DNA from: Solea solea
Lineage: Eukaryota > Chordata > Actinopteri > Pleuronectiformes > Soleidae
Direction: 5' to 3'
Assembly: GCF_958295425.1 (NCBI RefSeq)
Contig: NC_081143.1
Location: 18,080,686-18,144,685, forward strand
DNA: 64,000 nt
The position numbers and the translations under genes were made by a program. The notes beneath the pieces were generated by a model, which was not told the origin of the DNA, did not search any database, and saw nothing but the letters and a program-made list of their open reading frames with translations. Shown here in pieces: positions 24,890 through 38,276 of the stretch (the stretch's first letter is position 1; each line of letters begins with the position of its first letter).

Positions 24890-25155
24890 TGCAAGAAAAG
24901 CGGGAAGAGAGAGAGGGAGAGGGAGAGAGAGAGCGAGAGTCAGAGTCAGTGAGGGAGGGAGGGAGAGAGAGAGAGAGAGAGAGCGCAGCAAAACTTTCTC
25001 CTAAAGTTAGTGCGGAGCTTTCACTGTGAGTGAGTGAGTGAGGCGGGGTTACAGCTTGGACTGAGCCACAGCGGCTTTGCAATGCGGCACCGCAGCGAAC
25101 CTCCATCCAACTTTATCATCAACAACAACTCCAATTTTCATCTCTAGACACAGCC
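24890..25155 (+). promoter_or_regulatory. nfix: Promoter-proximal region and 5' leader of the MYSPYCLTQ exon
   Basis: A GA-rich tract (about 24898-24983) and GTGA repeats are followed by a CpG-containing leader that includes CTCCATCCAACTTTATCATC and runs directly into the nfix ATG at 25156. CpG enrichment continues past the exon, including a NotI-type GCGGCCGC at 25197-25204 just inside the intron. That fits a CpG island spanning the first exon. The transcription start is not visible. Confidence 0.5.
25082..25147 (+). CDS. Upstream ORF in the nfix leader, 21 codons
   Basis: ATG at 25082 opens a 21-codon frame beginning MRHRSEPPSNF and ending at TAG 25145-25147, 8 nt before the nfix start codon and in a different frame from it (the main ATG is offset by +2). 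Such uORFs commonly reduce initiation at the main start. There is no evidence that the peptide itself has a function. Confidence 0.35.
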   Translation: MRHRSEPPSNFIINNNSNFHL

Positions 25156-25182
25156 ATGTACTCTCCTTACTGCCTGACACAG
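25156..25182 (+). CDS. nfix: nfix first coding exon (MYSPYCLTQ), nuclear factor I X
   Basis: Seen: ATG followed by eight codons giving MYSPYCLTQ, then a strong splice donor (CAG|GTGAGC). The start has G at -3. Known: vertebrate NFI genes begin with a short exon encoding MYSPxCLTQ-like residues, and Y at the fifth residue is the form I associate with NFIX, while NFIA and NFIC have L and NFIB has I. The exon ends in phase 0 and joins exactly to GAT GAA TTC at 47206, recreating the family sequence LTQ-DEFHPF. Inference: this is the canonical coding start of an nfix gene whose product is a nuclear DNA-binding protein recognising TTGGC(N5)GCCAA. A 21-codon upstream ORF (25082-25147) ends 8 nt before this ATG and may dampen translation. 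The 5' end of the exon cannot be fixed from sequence. Confidence 0.93.
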
Positions 25183-25762
25183 GTGAGCTAATGACAGCGG
25201 CCGCTTTCACGCTTCTTCTCGTCGATGCTTATTTTTTTCCGGTGTCTTGCGCCTCCGATGTGAGAGTGTATGAGTGTGTGTGTGTGTGTGTGTGTGGTTA
25301 CAGTACTGCCGCTGCCGCTGCTGCCGCTGCTGCTTGTCATTTGTTGCGTTTTTTTTTACGGACCTCTTCTTTTTCAGCTCTGCTCTCTTTTCTCCGGTAG
25401 TGCTTCAACTCCCCCCTCTCTCGCCCTCTCCCTCTCTCTCTCTCTCTCTCCCTCTTCCTTTTTAATGGCACTCCTCCAGCGGGCTTTCTGGTGCGTCTCA
25501 TTGCGCATGGTTTGGAGAGAAAATGGCGCTTCTCCCAAATCTATTTTATATCATAAGGAGGTCGGAGTAGAGGGGAAGAAAGAAGGGCTTCGTTCCCGGA
25601 CAGTTGGCGACTATTCACAATCACCCGGCGGCAACAATCGGGTCAATCGTTACATATTCTATACACGCGCGCACACACAGGACTGAGTTGTACAGTAACA
25701 GTTAGGAGTTTTTAGGCGGAGGGGGATCTGACGTGCGGTCTGCCGGTATGCAGCCACGCGCG

Positions 25763-25797
25763 GTGTCCACGGTGACTTTTAGGTTCACCGTGGACAC
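25763..25797. other. GC-rich 13-bp inverted repeat downstream of nfix exon 1
   Basis: GTGTCCACGGTGA (25763-25775) and TCACCGTGGACAC (25785-25797) are exact reverse complements with a 9-nt loop. It sits about 580 nt into intron 1, within the CpG-rich zone. Confidence 0.6.
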
Positions 25798-28700
25798 GTA
25801 AGGCCACAGTCACGGTCACGGGTTTAACCTCTTCGCTTCTATTCTCTTCTCTTCTATTCCAGCAGTGGCGTATTTGTAAATAAATAAAAAAAAAAGATAA
25901 AGTTTTTCTAAGCGTCTTCAAGGCGAGCGAGGGAATGGTGGGCGTGTGCCCGAGCTGCGTGCGTGCTACAGTTTGATGAACGATAAAATACAGTTGGGGT
26001 TTAAAGGAACAACACGAAATCAACTAAATGATATACTTGTAAATATATATTATATATAGGCCTACATGGTGTGTAATTTTAAAGGGCGTTTGGGTCAATG
26101 TTTCTGTTAGAGGTGACTGTTATACTTTTTATGTTTTGCTTAAAAAAAAAATCAACGTCAGTTATATTATAGACTGTAATAAAGTTGTGCATTTTGAATA
26201 TTCAACTCTATTTTTTTTTTGCAATGACGTGTAACAGTTGTAGACTCAGTTTTGACCTTCGGGGCCTCAGCTCTGCGCACCCCTGGCACTAAGATATTTC
26301 CATCAGTACAAATCCCTTGGTATTTTATATGTATGTAGGTTTATTATAACCTCACTGATAATAATTCAACCACTCAGCTGTTCTTACCTACATATGTTCT
26401 AATATTATAAATATGTGCTGAATATTGCTCACATGTTCTGTTTTTAATATACCACGGATTTAATCAGATTCAAACAGCTCATGACAACTAAAGGTCAAAT
26501 TAATGACCTTTTTTTTTCCTGCATCTGATCCTGCCTTAGATCTTAATGTATAGGCCTACACAAAGGTTTTTAAATTATGCACAAATGTACATATACAGCC
26601 TATTTAGTCCAGCAGCCACTGCAGAGTTAAACAGGAGCGAGCTGCTGCAGCTTCAGGCCGCCGTGTGTCCGTCTCTCCTGCTTCTGCTCCACTAATTACA
26701 CAATTAGAAAGCAGAGTTTTCAAATAAAGAAGCATATTTTCCTTCTTTTAAAGATGAGGCTGAAATTTAACTTTTCTTACGTTTTTTTTCTATCAGACTC
26801 TGATTCTGTGTTTTAATCTGAGGTCAAACGTGTCACATTATTCAAGACTCATACAAAAACACGTTTTATAATTATGACGCATTCATTTGCAAAGTGAAAT
26901 AATTCCGCACAGCAAATGCACATCTGTTCAGCTTTCGCCCTGGTGGTTACATTTCGCACTGATACAGGGAGGTCACAGCTTGTCTCCATTCTCTCTGCAA
27001 CGCACTATTTAACGTTTGTCTTGTACATGGCTGTAAACCTATTATATGCTGCTACACGTTCCAAACTGTATTTGAGCTCATGTTGGAGTTATTATGCAGC
27101 AGATAAATTATAGTCATCCCTTTTCCCTTAAACAGAACACAGGACCTCCGTGGCCTACACGCAGTGTTATTTCAGGCCTTCTCGGTGCAGCCATGTGTCT
27201 ATTTTCTCAGGAAGTGATCAAATGCAAAGAAATAATAAAATCACATCCTTCATGTATGTTTTTTTTGTGGTGCAGTATAAAACGTGCAACATTTAAATAT
27301 ATTAAAAAAAAAATGTTTTTAGTTTTTTTTGCTGACCTGTTTGAAGTAATGAGGGAGACACTTTCTAATCAATAATCTGTTTGATTTGTAATATAAGCAC
27401 AGTGGCCCTGCTGCATATTTAGTATAGGCTGCAGATAATTTTCCAGGCTTGGTGGTATGAGGCAGAGGTCCGCATCGAGTTCCCTCTTTCTTTCCATTAA
27501 TTAAAATTAATTGGCAGCAGATCCTCTCACACGAGCGCCGCATGGACGCGTGCTGCCCATATGCGCGATACATATTGATCTGCTCAGGCTGCTGTTCGTG
27601 CGTCTCCCGCTCCTGCTGATGGAACCAGGCGGAGCTGGTTTTTTTAGTGCACTCGTGTTTGTGTTAAGATACAAAGCAATTAAAACAAATATGTATATAT
27701 CACTCCAAAACCACAAGGCAACCTACTGTGCCCCTTTCTGTGTCACACCTGTAATTAAAACTTGATTTCAACACCCGCCTTTAATTTGCTGCATGCGTCT
27801 GCTTTAATTATCTGTGGTTAGATTCTGCGATTGTTTGATATCTTTTTATTTTGAAGTACGTGTCTACGCATTTTAGTCGTGTAAATAATTCACAAAGCAC
27901 CAGAAAACACACACGTTGTGTATTATTATCATTATTATTATTATTATCATTATTATTACTTATCTTGATACAATCTTTGTTGGAATGTCCAGCTGCAGGT
28001 GAATCACGGGGAAGTGTCACATTCCTGTGACGCAAACGTATTTGCATAGATTTTCTTTTCTTCTTTTTTTTAAATGTCTTTGAAGTCGTTGAAGGCGTCG
28101 TTCATTAAAACAAACTTGTATGTTGCGGAAGCGTTTATTTCAAACACTGCAGTGAAGCCTCGCTGATACAAAGGAGATGTGCTGGGCTGTTAATGCACAG
28201 CGCGTCTCACAAACGCTGCCAACTGTCTGAAGCTCCGCTTGTAAACCCAGAGAAGTTGCACTCTTTTGCGGGAGATTGGTTAACCATTTCCCCGCACAGT
28301 TCACGCGCAAAACGCCGTGTTTGCTTGTCGACTCTTGCTCATAAGTGTCTCGCCTCATTATTTGTAGTTCTAAAGTGGGTTTTTTGATTTTGGGGGGAAT
28401 CAAATGAGTCCTAGAAATCACCCAACCGTGCAGATTGGCAGCTATGCCACAAAGCACAGTAAGATAATCTGTACAGTCAGTTTCTTTGGTGGTGGAGATG
28501 AATGAAGGAGTGAAGTGTGTGTGGAAGCACATGTGACGCTCATGCTCAAAGAATATGGATTTGATGACATCTCTGATGTGCATGTCTGTGACTGTGTTGT
28601 TCATTTATTCCCTAATCTGTCAGGGACTACAGATGCAAAGCAAGAAAGAAAGAAAGAAAGGAAGAAATGTATCTTGTTTAGGAAACAATTTATTCCCTTT

Positions 28701-28945
28701 TCTCTGCCCATATAGTTACCAGTATCCATTCGTTTGACATTCAAGACCTAAGACCACAAAACACTCTCCTAGCTGTGTGTGTGTGTGTATTACTCCCTCC
28801 CAGTTTTGGGTTGATGGCTCTCCTGTGTCAGCCCTCGGTTCTGGTTTCACTGAGAGCGGACGGTGATGGCCGTGGTGCGAGTGTAAGCTGAGGTGGGCCT
28901 GCGTGATCTGGTAACATACCAAACCCATACTAATGTCTCCTTGCT

Positions 28946-28985
<40 letters not shown>

Positions 28986-30233
28986 CCTGCTCACACTGAG
29001 TTAGTTGGTAGGCAAAGCAAAAGCAGAGGAGAATAGGGTCGCTGTAGTGGACGAAAGGCCGGGTGAAAGTGGTCTGCCAACTGTGCCAGGTCGCCAGGCA
29101 GCTCGGCAGAACCCGGGGTACATTGTGTTCCTTTTTACTTATTCATCCTTTCTGCTGGAGGCAGACCAGTTCCACCTTACTCCGCTTGGCCTGGAGTTTA
29201 GTGCTGATAGGCAGGGACTAAGAGATGGGACAGAGGAAGGAGTGCAAGGATGTGGCAAAAGGCACAAGGTATCCATGTCAGCTACACACAGTGAACGACG
29301 TGAACGGAAAAAAAAGCATCCGAAATCACACAATGAGCGTTATGTTTGTCAAGCGTTCAATGTGTGTAAGAGAAGAAAAAAATAATAATTTTTTATTTGC
29401 AATAAAAGCTAAGCACTGCGGTAGCTCAGAGTCGCCCCCTTATCTGTGCAGTCTTCCTGACTGCCCATAGAAAATGGATTCATCAAGCTTAACTGAGGCA
29501 ATTGGCACAACAGGGAAATAGGTGTCTGTACCCTGGATAGTGTGTGCGTGCGTGTCCAATATGCATGTATATCTGTTTGGTCCATGTGAATCCATGTGGC
29601 CTCACACCTGTCCTCATCTGCCTCCTAGTGTGGATTAGGTTTAGGCTGATCTGTGGCCAGTAGAAGCAGGCGGCCCCTATAGCGGTCTCATGTTGGTCTG
29701 TGATATAGTTGTGTTTACCCAAATAGTATATGGCACACACACACATGCACACTCGCGTCAAATCCGACTGAACACACACGTGTGTTGGAGACAGATAGAC
29801 AAACAGACAGACAGGTGGCTCAGGAATCACTTCACTGTGCTTACACTAGGATCGTCTCTCTCTCTCTCAGATTGGCCTTTGCCAGCTTTTGTCACATAAT
29901 TATAGAAAAAGTTTCTGCAAAAACTGCTGCAGAGATTTTGTTACTGCGGTGCTCGGTGTCTGATAATGTTTCATTTGTTGGCATCAGGGTTCAAAAAAAC
30001 ACTAATAAAGTGTGTTTAACGTGTTGTTTTGTGCCCATTAAATTTTTTTTAAAAAACAGGACTTCTTCACATTCTAACTATGAACCAAAATGAATCTATA
30101 ATTACCTGACATTAATCTCATTTATTGTTATATATTGTGATGTTTTTGGCCATATCATTTGGACTGCGTGTCCCTCCTGTGTTACAACCTCATCGTCTCA
30201 TCTCAGGATTGAGGATCAGCAGTTCACCATCAT

Positions 30234-30318
30234 CCATATGTCCATTAAACTACCCACTCTTTTGAGGGTTGCGGGAGCCAATCCCGAGGCACCAGTGTTA
30301 ACTACCACTGTGCTGCCT
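30234..30318 (-). mobile_element. Very short copy of a fish interspersed repeat with flanking direct repeats
   Basis: On the minus strand it reads GGCAGCACAGTGGTAGTTAACACTGGTGCCTC-like head sequence, then directly GGGATTGGCTCCCGCAACCCTC-like tail sequence. The large middle part seen in the related copy at 58.18-58.44 kb is missing. Perfect 13-bp direct repeats AGTTCACCATCAT flank it (30221-30233 and 30319-30331), as expected for target-site duplication. Confidence 0.65.
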
Positions 30319-31899
30319 AGTTCACCATCATTTAAAGTCAAAATATGTTAGTTTGGCAGCAAGTGATGAAATGACCTGACAGTAGAAACGTGAGTTTCCC
30401 AGAAGGAATCAGGAGATAAGACGCTACAATGTGCCGCGCTCTTCTCGCAGCTGCCTGGGACAGGCTCCCCTTCATCCCCACCCTATACTCCTCTTCCTCC
30501 ACCCCCTCCAACTAGTCAATTAGCTCCCTTTAATAGAGAAGTAACGGTTAGTGAGAGATCTGTATTGTTCGAGGATGAGCTTCAGTTGTTGTTGTTGTTT
30601 GTCTCCCCCCCTTTTTCTGTCTCTCTCCATCCCCCTCCACCGTAGACCCTTGGTGTGTTTTTCGTTCTTGTTTTTTTTTTTTTTTTGATTTTCTCAGAGG
30701 CTTTTTGTGGGGGTTACCCCACTGAATGGGACAATGCAGCCTAGCGTGAAATTAAAGCTCTTAGTTAGTTTGGTGTTGCTCAAAAGAGGATTTTACACAT
30801 GCATGCATTCATACACTCCCATACGCTATAGATATAGCTAATTAGAGGAAGTACACCCTATGTCGAGCATCAAGAGCCCAATTAAAAGGAGTAGGGGAAA
30901 CCACAGTGCACAAGATCTAGGCCAAATCAGCCTTGTGAATGCGTTTCTCTGCCTTGTGTGTGAACAGTATGTCTGCCGTCTTAAACCAAGGCGGGAGAAT
31001 ATGGATGCCACTGATATGAGAAACAAGTTTCATTAACATATGCGAATCAAGAAAACAGTCGGATTGATCGTCCTGACGGGCGAGAGTCTGATTCAGAACA
31101 GATTGAAGTGATCCTGCTGACTCTTCCAAGTCTCATTTTGGAAGTGGTCTTTCGACAAAATGTCTGTCATGCATGCACGTTAGAGTTTTCTTTTATTTGT
31201 GTTGTTGTTCACGTCAGAGGCACTTATTTGCAATTTCGCAGCACGACGGCAGAGTCTGACGACTGTCTTCTGCTTTGTCGGATGCGTTTGCTCCGAGAAC
31301 CGCGAAGCATTGAAACTTCCAGTGTGGCTCTTTTAACGGCGGCGGTTAAAAACAAAGTCGTGATCGCTCTGTGTGTAAAAGACACTGGACCGCTTTGTGG
31401 ATGATGATGAGCTGTTTAATCTGTGTGTGTGTGTGTGAGTGAGAGAGAGATAGAGATTTTTTTAATTAACAGCAGCAGTCAATATCTAACAAATAGATCT
31501 ACTACAATCTCCTTCACCAACAATCTTTACTCCGAGTATGATTAAGGAGTTATTATACAGATACACACACACAAACACATGGAGTCTAACTACTGGTCAT
31601 AGAGGCCTGCAGTCCCGGCAAAGCAGCCAGTAAATCCAGTTAGTGAGTCAGACTTTGTGGAACAAAGTGTGCTGCTCTCTGATCCCCCCCCACCCTCTCT
31701 CTCTCTCTCTCTCACTTTGTGTGTATCTGTCTCACATACTCTCTCCCATTGAGAGCACTGGCAGCCTGCCAGCGGTGGAAAAATCTATAAGCCATTGCGT
31801 AATATACCATATCTTTACCTTGGTTGAACCCTGCACAAGATCCACAGCTGTGTGAGCACACAAACAGAGAAATGTGTGTGTCCGTGTGTGCGTGTGTGC

Positions 31900-31939
<40 letters not shown>

Positions 31940-34900
31940 CACAGAGTGGCCTCTTTGTGGCGAGTTTTCCATGTGTGTGTACCCACATATAAACAGTATC
32001 ACACCATTTTGATCAAATGCTGCTGACAAAATATTTTTCAAAGTAGACCAAGCATGGTGTTCTGATCACTCTCTCAAGTGCTATGCCAGGAGGAGAGAAA
32101 AGCGGAGGCCTTATGAAATGCATTTGTGTTTTTTAAGGGCAGGTCGATGTTTAAAAAAAAGTCAAATGTAAAATCAAATCTACTTCATGTTTTGTTTTAA
32201 TGAAGAGTCTGTGGCATCCCTGCCGTATCTCCAGTGCCAGTGGCATGTACCAGTGTCTACTGGAGTTCCTTGTTCCTTGTGCATATCTTTGAAATTGAAA
32301 TGAATGTATCAGGCCGCAGGCGCAGCAGCTAACAAGCCTTTCATGATCAACGCTCTTCTTCTTGTGCTGTTTTGGATGTGGACGAGGCTGAGTTGCAGTG
32401 CAAAGTGCCGACCTCTCTTGTGTCAGTGTCTGTCTGCACCTGAAGCAGCGAGTATTTTAAGTTTTCGGTTTTACTACAGGCCTTATTCACTTATACTTTT
32501 TTATCGTGTTGAGTTGAGTGACCCTTGACCCTGGAAAAGGCAGGTAAAGACAATAACAAGCTGTCACTGACACGTTGTGTGGATCCCTCTGTGGTAATTG
32601 GAATGAGACGAATTCCCAAACACAGTCTAATCAGTTCTCATCTTCGCTAATATGATCCTCTCAGCCAGTGATAGTGGCCATCTGAATGTCACATGTTTGG
32701 ACTGATTTGTTTTTGATGGTGGTGATTATTATTAAATGGTCTGTAATGACTGCTGATAATCCCCATATGCAGCCCAGTGCCCTGGATTCACTGGGAGGCA
32801 GTTGTTTGTTAATGCAACACTGCAGCCTAAAACACATGCAGATGTGTGTGGGACAAAACCACAAACCCAACAGAGATCTCGGCCATTGTTTGAGTGCATG
32901 CTCATGCTTCAATTTCACCGGCTTGCTTATGGAAATTTTTCAAGAAACTTGTGAATTATTTTATTTTTTATTCTCCTGTGCCGAGCACACGCATATGAAA
33001 CCCACCTACTGTACTTGTCTGTGTAAAGGGTCAAACTGTGTCAGTGTGGTGATGGTGGTTATGGCCGGGGGTGTGCAGCTGTATCAGGGAGGTCGCTTTT
33101 AGTACGACAGGGTGGGAGAGGAATAAAGCATCATTTTTCATGTCACGCTCTGCGTATATGTACACTGTGTGTATCTGTGTGTGTGTGTGCTGTGTGAATG
33201 TGTGTGAGGCTGACTGCTGATATGTTTGTGTTTATTGACTCAAAGAGACGGGCCGTGGCTGCGTACACAGTGTTGTACGGGTGGCAGAGGTCCAGGCTCG
33301 GGGGAAACGTGTGTGTTTAAAGTACACACAGGCCTAATTATGCTGATTTAAGCATTCTTGCGGTCCTCCCTCTGGCTTGTGGTGAGTTAACCGGCACGGG
33401 GGCGTCCAGCAGAGAGAGGGAGAGTGAACAAGGGTAAATATTAAGAGAAGACAGAGATAGAAAGGTGAGGTTCTTTAAATAAATCAATAAAAAGAAGATA
33501 GTTAGAAGGAGAACATGTGGTTGGGAGCTTTAGCATATTGAGGGCGATTATTCTGAAAAAAATAAAAATATAAATGTTGCCCCAGACACTGGGGAAACAG
33601 AGGAAAAACATACACTGCTGTCAAACTTCCCGGGCGGTTTTTTTCCTCCTCACTTTGGGTTTTTGAGCGCGCCCGCTCTTCGTATTTATTTTTATATTCA
33701 GATGTTATGGATTGCTCCGGGAAAAGGCCAGACCTTTTCCCAGCAAGAGGAATTAATACTGTTTGAATGTTCCCTCCGAGGTCTAAAAGGTGGAATTTTG
33801 CAATGGAGTTTGTGAGGTTTGTGAGTGAAAACCTGACTACTGCTAAATAAACAAACTAGGGATGATTAAAAAGTGACCCTTGTTTGTTGACTTTCTGCTT
33901 TCTGGCCCGTGTGTGTGTGTGTGTTTGTGTGTGCACCTGTCTCTCTCATTTTATGCACATGCATGTACCATGCGGTTATATAAGGTGTATATGAAGAAAG
34001 TGGGCAAGATTTGCAAAAACAAACAGCAGAAATAACCTAAAAGTGAATAAGAGGCGGCTGTAGAGGCGAGTCCAATCATGGTGAACATGTGCAGGGGTGA
34101 GTGAGTTCACCCCCCTGCATCATGACTTTGATGCCTAAACAATATAAAAAAAACACGACATAAAAAGCCTGCACAGGATCTTTCTCTGACAGAGCAGAGA
34201 TTGATGTCATCGGCTCATGTGAATTCAAGCGCCCATTTCACTCAGGTGATAAAATCCAGTTGGAAAGGGCAGCCCGGTGTTGTCAGGTTCATTTGCTGCA
34301 CTGCATGAGAGCGGATTACCCGATGCCAAAGCACACATGTGATTTCATCTGAAAATATCACTCTCACTTTCCTTACATTTCATTTTTGCATTTTTTTTTC
34401 CTTGCTCTTAAATGGTCCCCAGTTTCTTTTCCTTATCACTGTTTTCTCTATTATCTCTCAGCCCCCCCCCCCCCCTCTGTTTCATCACATCTTTTACTTC
34501 AACTGTCTCTTCCTCCACTTTACCTCATTCTTTCCAGCCCCCTCTGCTTCTCCTTGCTCTCATTCACTCAGGAAGAGCCATGGTCTTATGTTGGATTTGT
34601 TGAGCTTAAAAGACACTTCACCGACTCCCTGTCTGCCTCTCCGGAGAACAGCTCAGGCTATCTTAATAATTTTCACCAGTCACTAAGCTTTGTCCGTTTG
34701 GAAAGCTTCTCATCATGCAGATTTTCTCCCTATTGTCTTATAAAGTCATGCATATTTTTGTTGCTCTTCCCTGCCCCTAAAATGCTCGATATGCACATAT
34801 TTGGTTCCTTTAGTAATGTACCATAACCATATTACTGTGCTTAGAAACACATGGTGCCAAAGTGCTATCTGGAGAATCAGATCTCAGCAGAAGAGCCTTC

Positions 34901-37900
34901 TCCTCTGCCTTTCAGATTAAAAAGCATTTGTCCCCATTTTGAGTATATATATATATTTATATATATAAAGCCCCGCTACAATTAGCTGAAACAATGGTGT
35001 TGTTGTATTCAAAAATGCAATTTCTCCAGAAACTGGAAAGCCAGCCTAAATAAAGATGAGGCCAAATCCTATTTTGCATCAGATTTTGGTTTTATTTAAT
35101 TTTATTTATATTTGGGTCAGCCGAGGAGCGTCAATAGCTCTCTACATAACACAAGACTCAAGGGCACTGTGCCGTCTCATTTGTGCATGTGAACAAAAAT
35201 ATTTGAACGTCTTGCGCACAGTGCGGTCACAGTTTAAATCATTTTCAAATACTGCACTGAAATTTGGAGCGCCAAATGTTTATTTCACCGCCGTAAGAGC
35301 AAGAGTGTAACTAAATAAGTGTAAATTGTGAGACTCTCCTAACATGCTATAATCAGACCCAGAACAGACCTCTCCAGTGAGTAAACTGAAGTGAAGGATT
35401 TGCTGGTTTTATTATTGAGGCCTGTGTCGTTGATGGAGCGGTCCCATCCACACTGACTCACAGACAAACAGCAGTGAGAGCTACATTGTGCAGGAGTGTC
35501 AGGCTTGGCTGAGAGACTCCAGCTCTCTAAACGCCGCTGAAACAGCAAACCGCGTCTCTGTGCGTGCATGTGTTTGTGCAGATTTGTGAATCTCTGCATG
35601 AGCAGGCCATTCTGCATTTGCATTTGCATGTGCGTGCGTGTCTCCACTGAGTGAGTGAGTGTGTGTGCGTGTCTGTCTGTCTGTTTCAGTCCTGACAGCC
35701 AAGAAGCCTCAGCAGCGTCTGACGTGGCAGCTCTTTCTGCTTTGAGTCCGGCTCTCTCTCTCGCTCTCTTTCTCTCTCCTTCTGGCTCCCTTTTCTGTGA
35801 TACTATCTTTTCATACAATCACATGTTTATAAATGGAGACTGACTGGTATGTCATACTGGACCAGAGTCGCTGGGAATTGATAAACACCGCAATGTTTGT
35901 TGCATGATAAGTTAGTGAGTATTTATTGCAGAAAAAAGTAAATAAATAAATCTTATGATAATAAACTCATCATCATCGTCATTAGTAAATCTGACCAATA
36001 TTTCACATAAAGTATGTTATTTCATCTGTGTCCAATACAGAATAATATGTACCAATATACCAGGTGCAAGCTAATAATAATATTAAATACACCTCTTCCA
36101 TATTTTTACTTATATTAAATTGAAGTTGTGTTTCATTTTTCAAACAGATATTTCTTGGACATGACTGGTGTTTGCCAATTCAAAAATAATATTAGGTGTT
36201 GTAAAAATGGCAGTAAAACTAGTCAGAAAATTTGGAAAGATTTACTCTTGTTGTGAAGAATTGAGCCACAGTAGTTTGTCATGTTTAAAAAGTGGATCCA
36301 GAACTATTATCCTTCTGGAAAATGTATTTTATTTATTTAATTCCCTTTAAATATATAGATAGATAGATATAGATGTATAATGTGATAACTATTTTAAATG
36401 AAATGTATTCAACTGGTGTACATTTCCAACTCTTACCCGACGTGAAGCTTGGATAAGGGAAACGGCACTGGTCGTTTTTTTCCCTGCCTGCCCTGTTTGT
36501 GAGGTGCCTTTTTATCGAGGTGGGTTTCCTCCATTTTACGTCCCCTCTGAGGACATGTACTTATGGCTGTCTGCCTGTGGTACTGTGGTGCTCCTGAGGT
36601 CTGAGTGAGGTGGTAGTTTAGGCCGGGGAAGTCAGCGAGTGTGGTCACAGAGGAGATAACTGCACACACACTCTCCCAGAGGCGCCCGTCTGCATCGTGT
36701 GTCTGTCTGTCCTCCCCCTGCTTTGTTGGAAGATTCATCTTTAAAAAAGGAAAGCACTAGTTTGAGAGGATAAAAGTTTCAAAATGATTTAGTTGTTGTG
36801 CGTCGGTGCACATGTCTTTATGTGTGTATGTGCGCGTGCATGTGGCCGCGAAGGCTCTTTGTTTCTCGCCTCGCACGTGTTTGTGTGTGTGTGTGTGCCC
36901 TCTGGTCCTTCCACTCTGGCATGGTGTTCGCCTGCCAGGGAATGCCACTCAAAAGGGGCATGGTGACCTTTGACCCTCACGCTGCCAGCTCAGAGTCAGG
37001 AATAACTTGCTGTCAAGAGCTCGTCTCCCTTTAACCCAAGCCCATCAAGCATAGCAGAGATTAAGACCCGGCTCTCAGGAAGCCATTTGGAACAAACACC
37101 TTTTAACCCTAATAGGATCAGAGTTGTATAGGAAGCCACTTGGAGCAGCCACCCACTCTTAACCCCTAACACTCCCAACTCAGCACAGACAAGGCAGAGT
37201 GCACAGGCAAAAGCCCAGCTCATATCATGCCACAGGGAACGGGCATCGTTTAACCCTTGCAGCGCCAACTGAGCACAGGCAAAACTCCAGCTCACATGAT
37301 AAGCAGAATTAAATCCGCAAGCTCCAGTGTCCCTGATAGGAAGCTCAGTGATGCGGAAATAGGAGAGTAATGTAACAGGGTTGGTTTCCCATCTGCAAAG
37401 TACCACACCACAAACAATTTTAATTTTGCAATTACAGCTGACAAATTGTGATCACCAGGCTGAGCGCTTCTCTCTCTTGTTGCTTTTTTGAGATCTAACT
37501 TTTATCTTATTTTAGTCGGAAGTAACAGACCGCAACTGACCAAACGTTATTTGAATGTTATACTTGGGGAAAAATAAAGAGATGAAATGATGCACACACG
37601 TTTTTCTACATTAAACCACTGCTTTAATTGAGTAAATTTGTATTGTTTCTTTTTTTAGTGAGCACAAAAAGCCAACCGCTATCATCTCACAGTTAATATT
37701 TCTTTAGTCATTAAGTTTGGAATCAGCAAATAACAATAATATTATGATACAAAATATAGCATGCTTTTCATAATAAAGCTGGCTGTGGTTAAAATATGCT
37801 ATCATGACTGAAGGCATGATAAAACCACTGCACTTCTAGTACTTTTTTTTTTTTTTTTTTAAATGATTTTGTGCATTCTAATAGCACCCTGTTCAACAAT

Positions 37901-38237
37901 CGAGGAAGCAATCAGTCAAACATGAGGAGAATAGATGTTCAGGGAGAGTATGGACAAACATGTACATTTACACAAGCACTGAATGTTCCTCTGGAACACC
38001 AACCCTAATTATCCTACTTTAAAACTGCATTTAAGACCCACTACTCTTAAATGCTGTGTCATTTTATCTGTGTGTTTTCATTTTGTGCCTTTGAATATCC
38101 TTTAAACACTACATTAATATAATGTATTATTATAATGATTATTATTGAATACTTCCTGATGATAGATAATATAACGGCAGAATTTATAAAGGGAAATCTC
38201 TCCCCTTAAGTGAAGGACCAGGGCTGCAGCAAGACTG

Positions 38238-38276
<39 letters not shown>

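Larger units (their letters stand above)
15289..25155 (+). other. nfix: nfix 5' intron-like sequence between alternative first exons
   Basis: No coding sequence is recognised apart from the weak cassette candidate at 21.57 kb. The interval holds two perfect inverted repeats (15.5 and 16.85 kb), a (TTA)n tract near 16.15 kb, poly-G at 17.63-17.65 kb, several GT/CA and GA tracts, and CCAAT-containing imperfect repeats at 20.1-20.25 kb. Intron status depends on the Met-only exon being real. Confidence 0.5.

Noticed and set aside
28140..28604. 154-aa minus-strand ORF
   Set aside because: The longest non-repetitive ORF outside exon 2, but it has no recognisable domain or convincing splice context; chance in intron sequence is more likely.
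29872..29885. Near-palindromic NFI site TTGGC(N4)GCCAG
   Set aside because: The spacing is 4 rather than 5 and the last base is off-consensus; it is not distinguishable from chance.
31108..31404. 98-aa plus-strand ORF with several CpGs near its end
   Set aside because: Composition is slightly gene-like, but there is no domain, no flanking splice pattern and no homologue I recognise.
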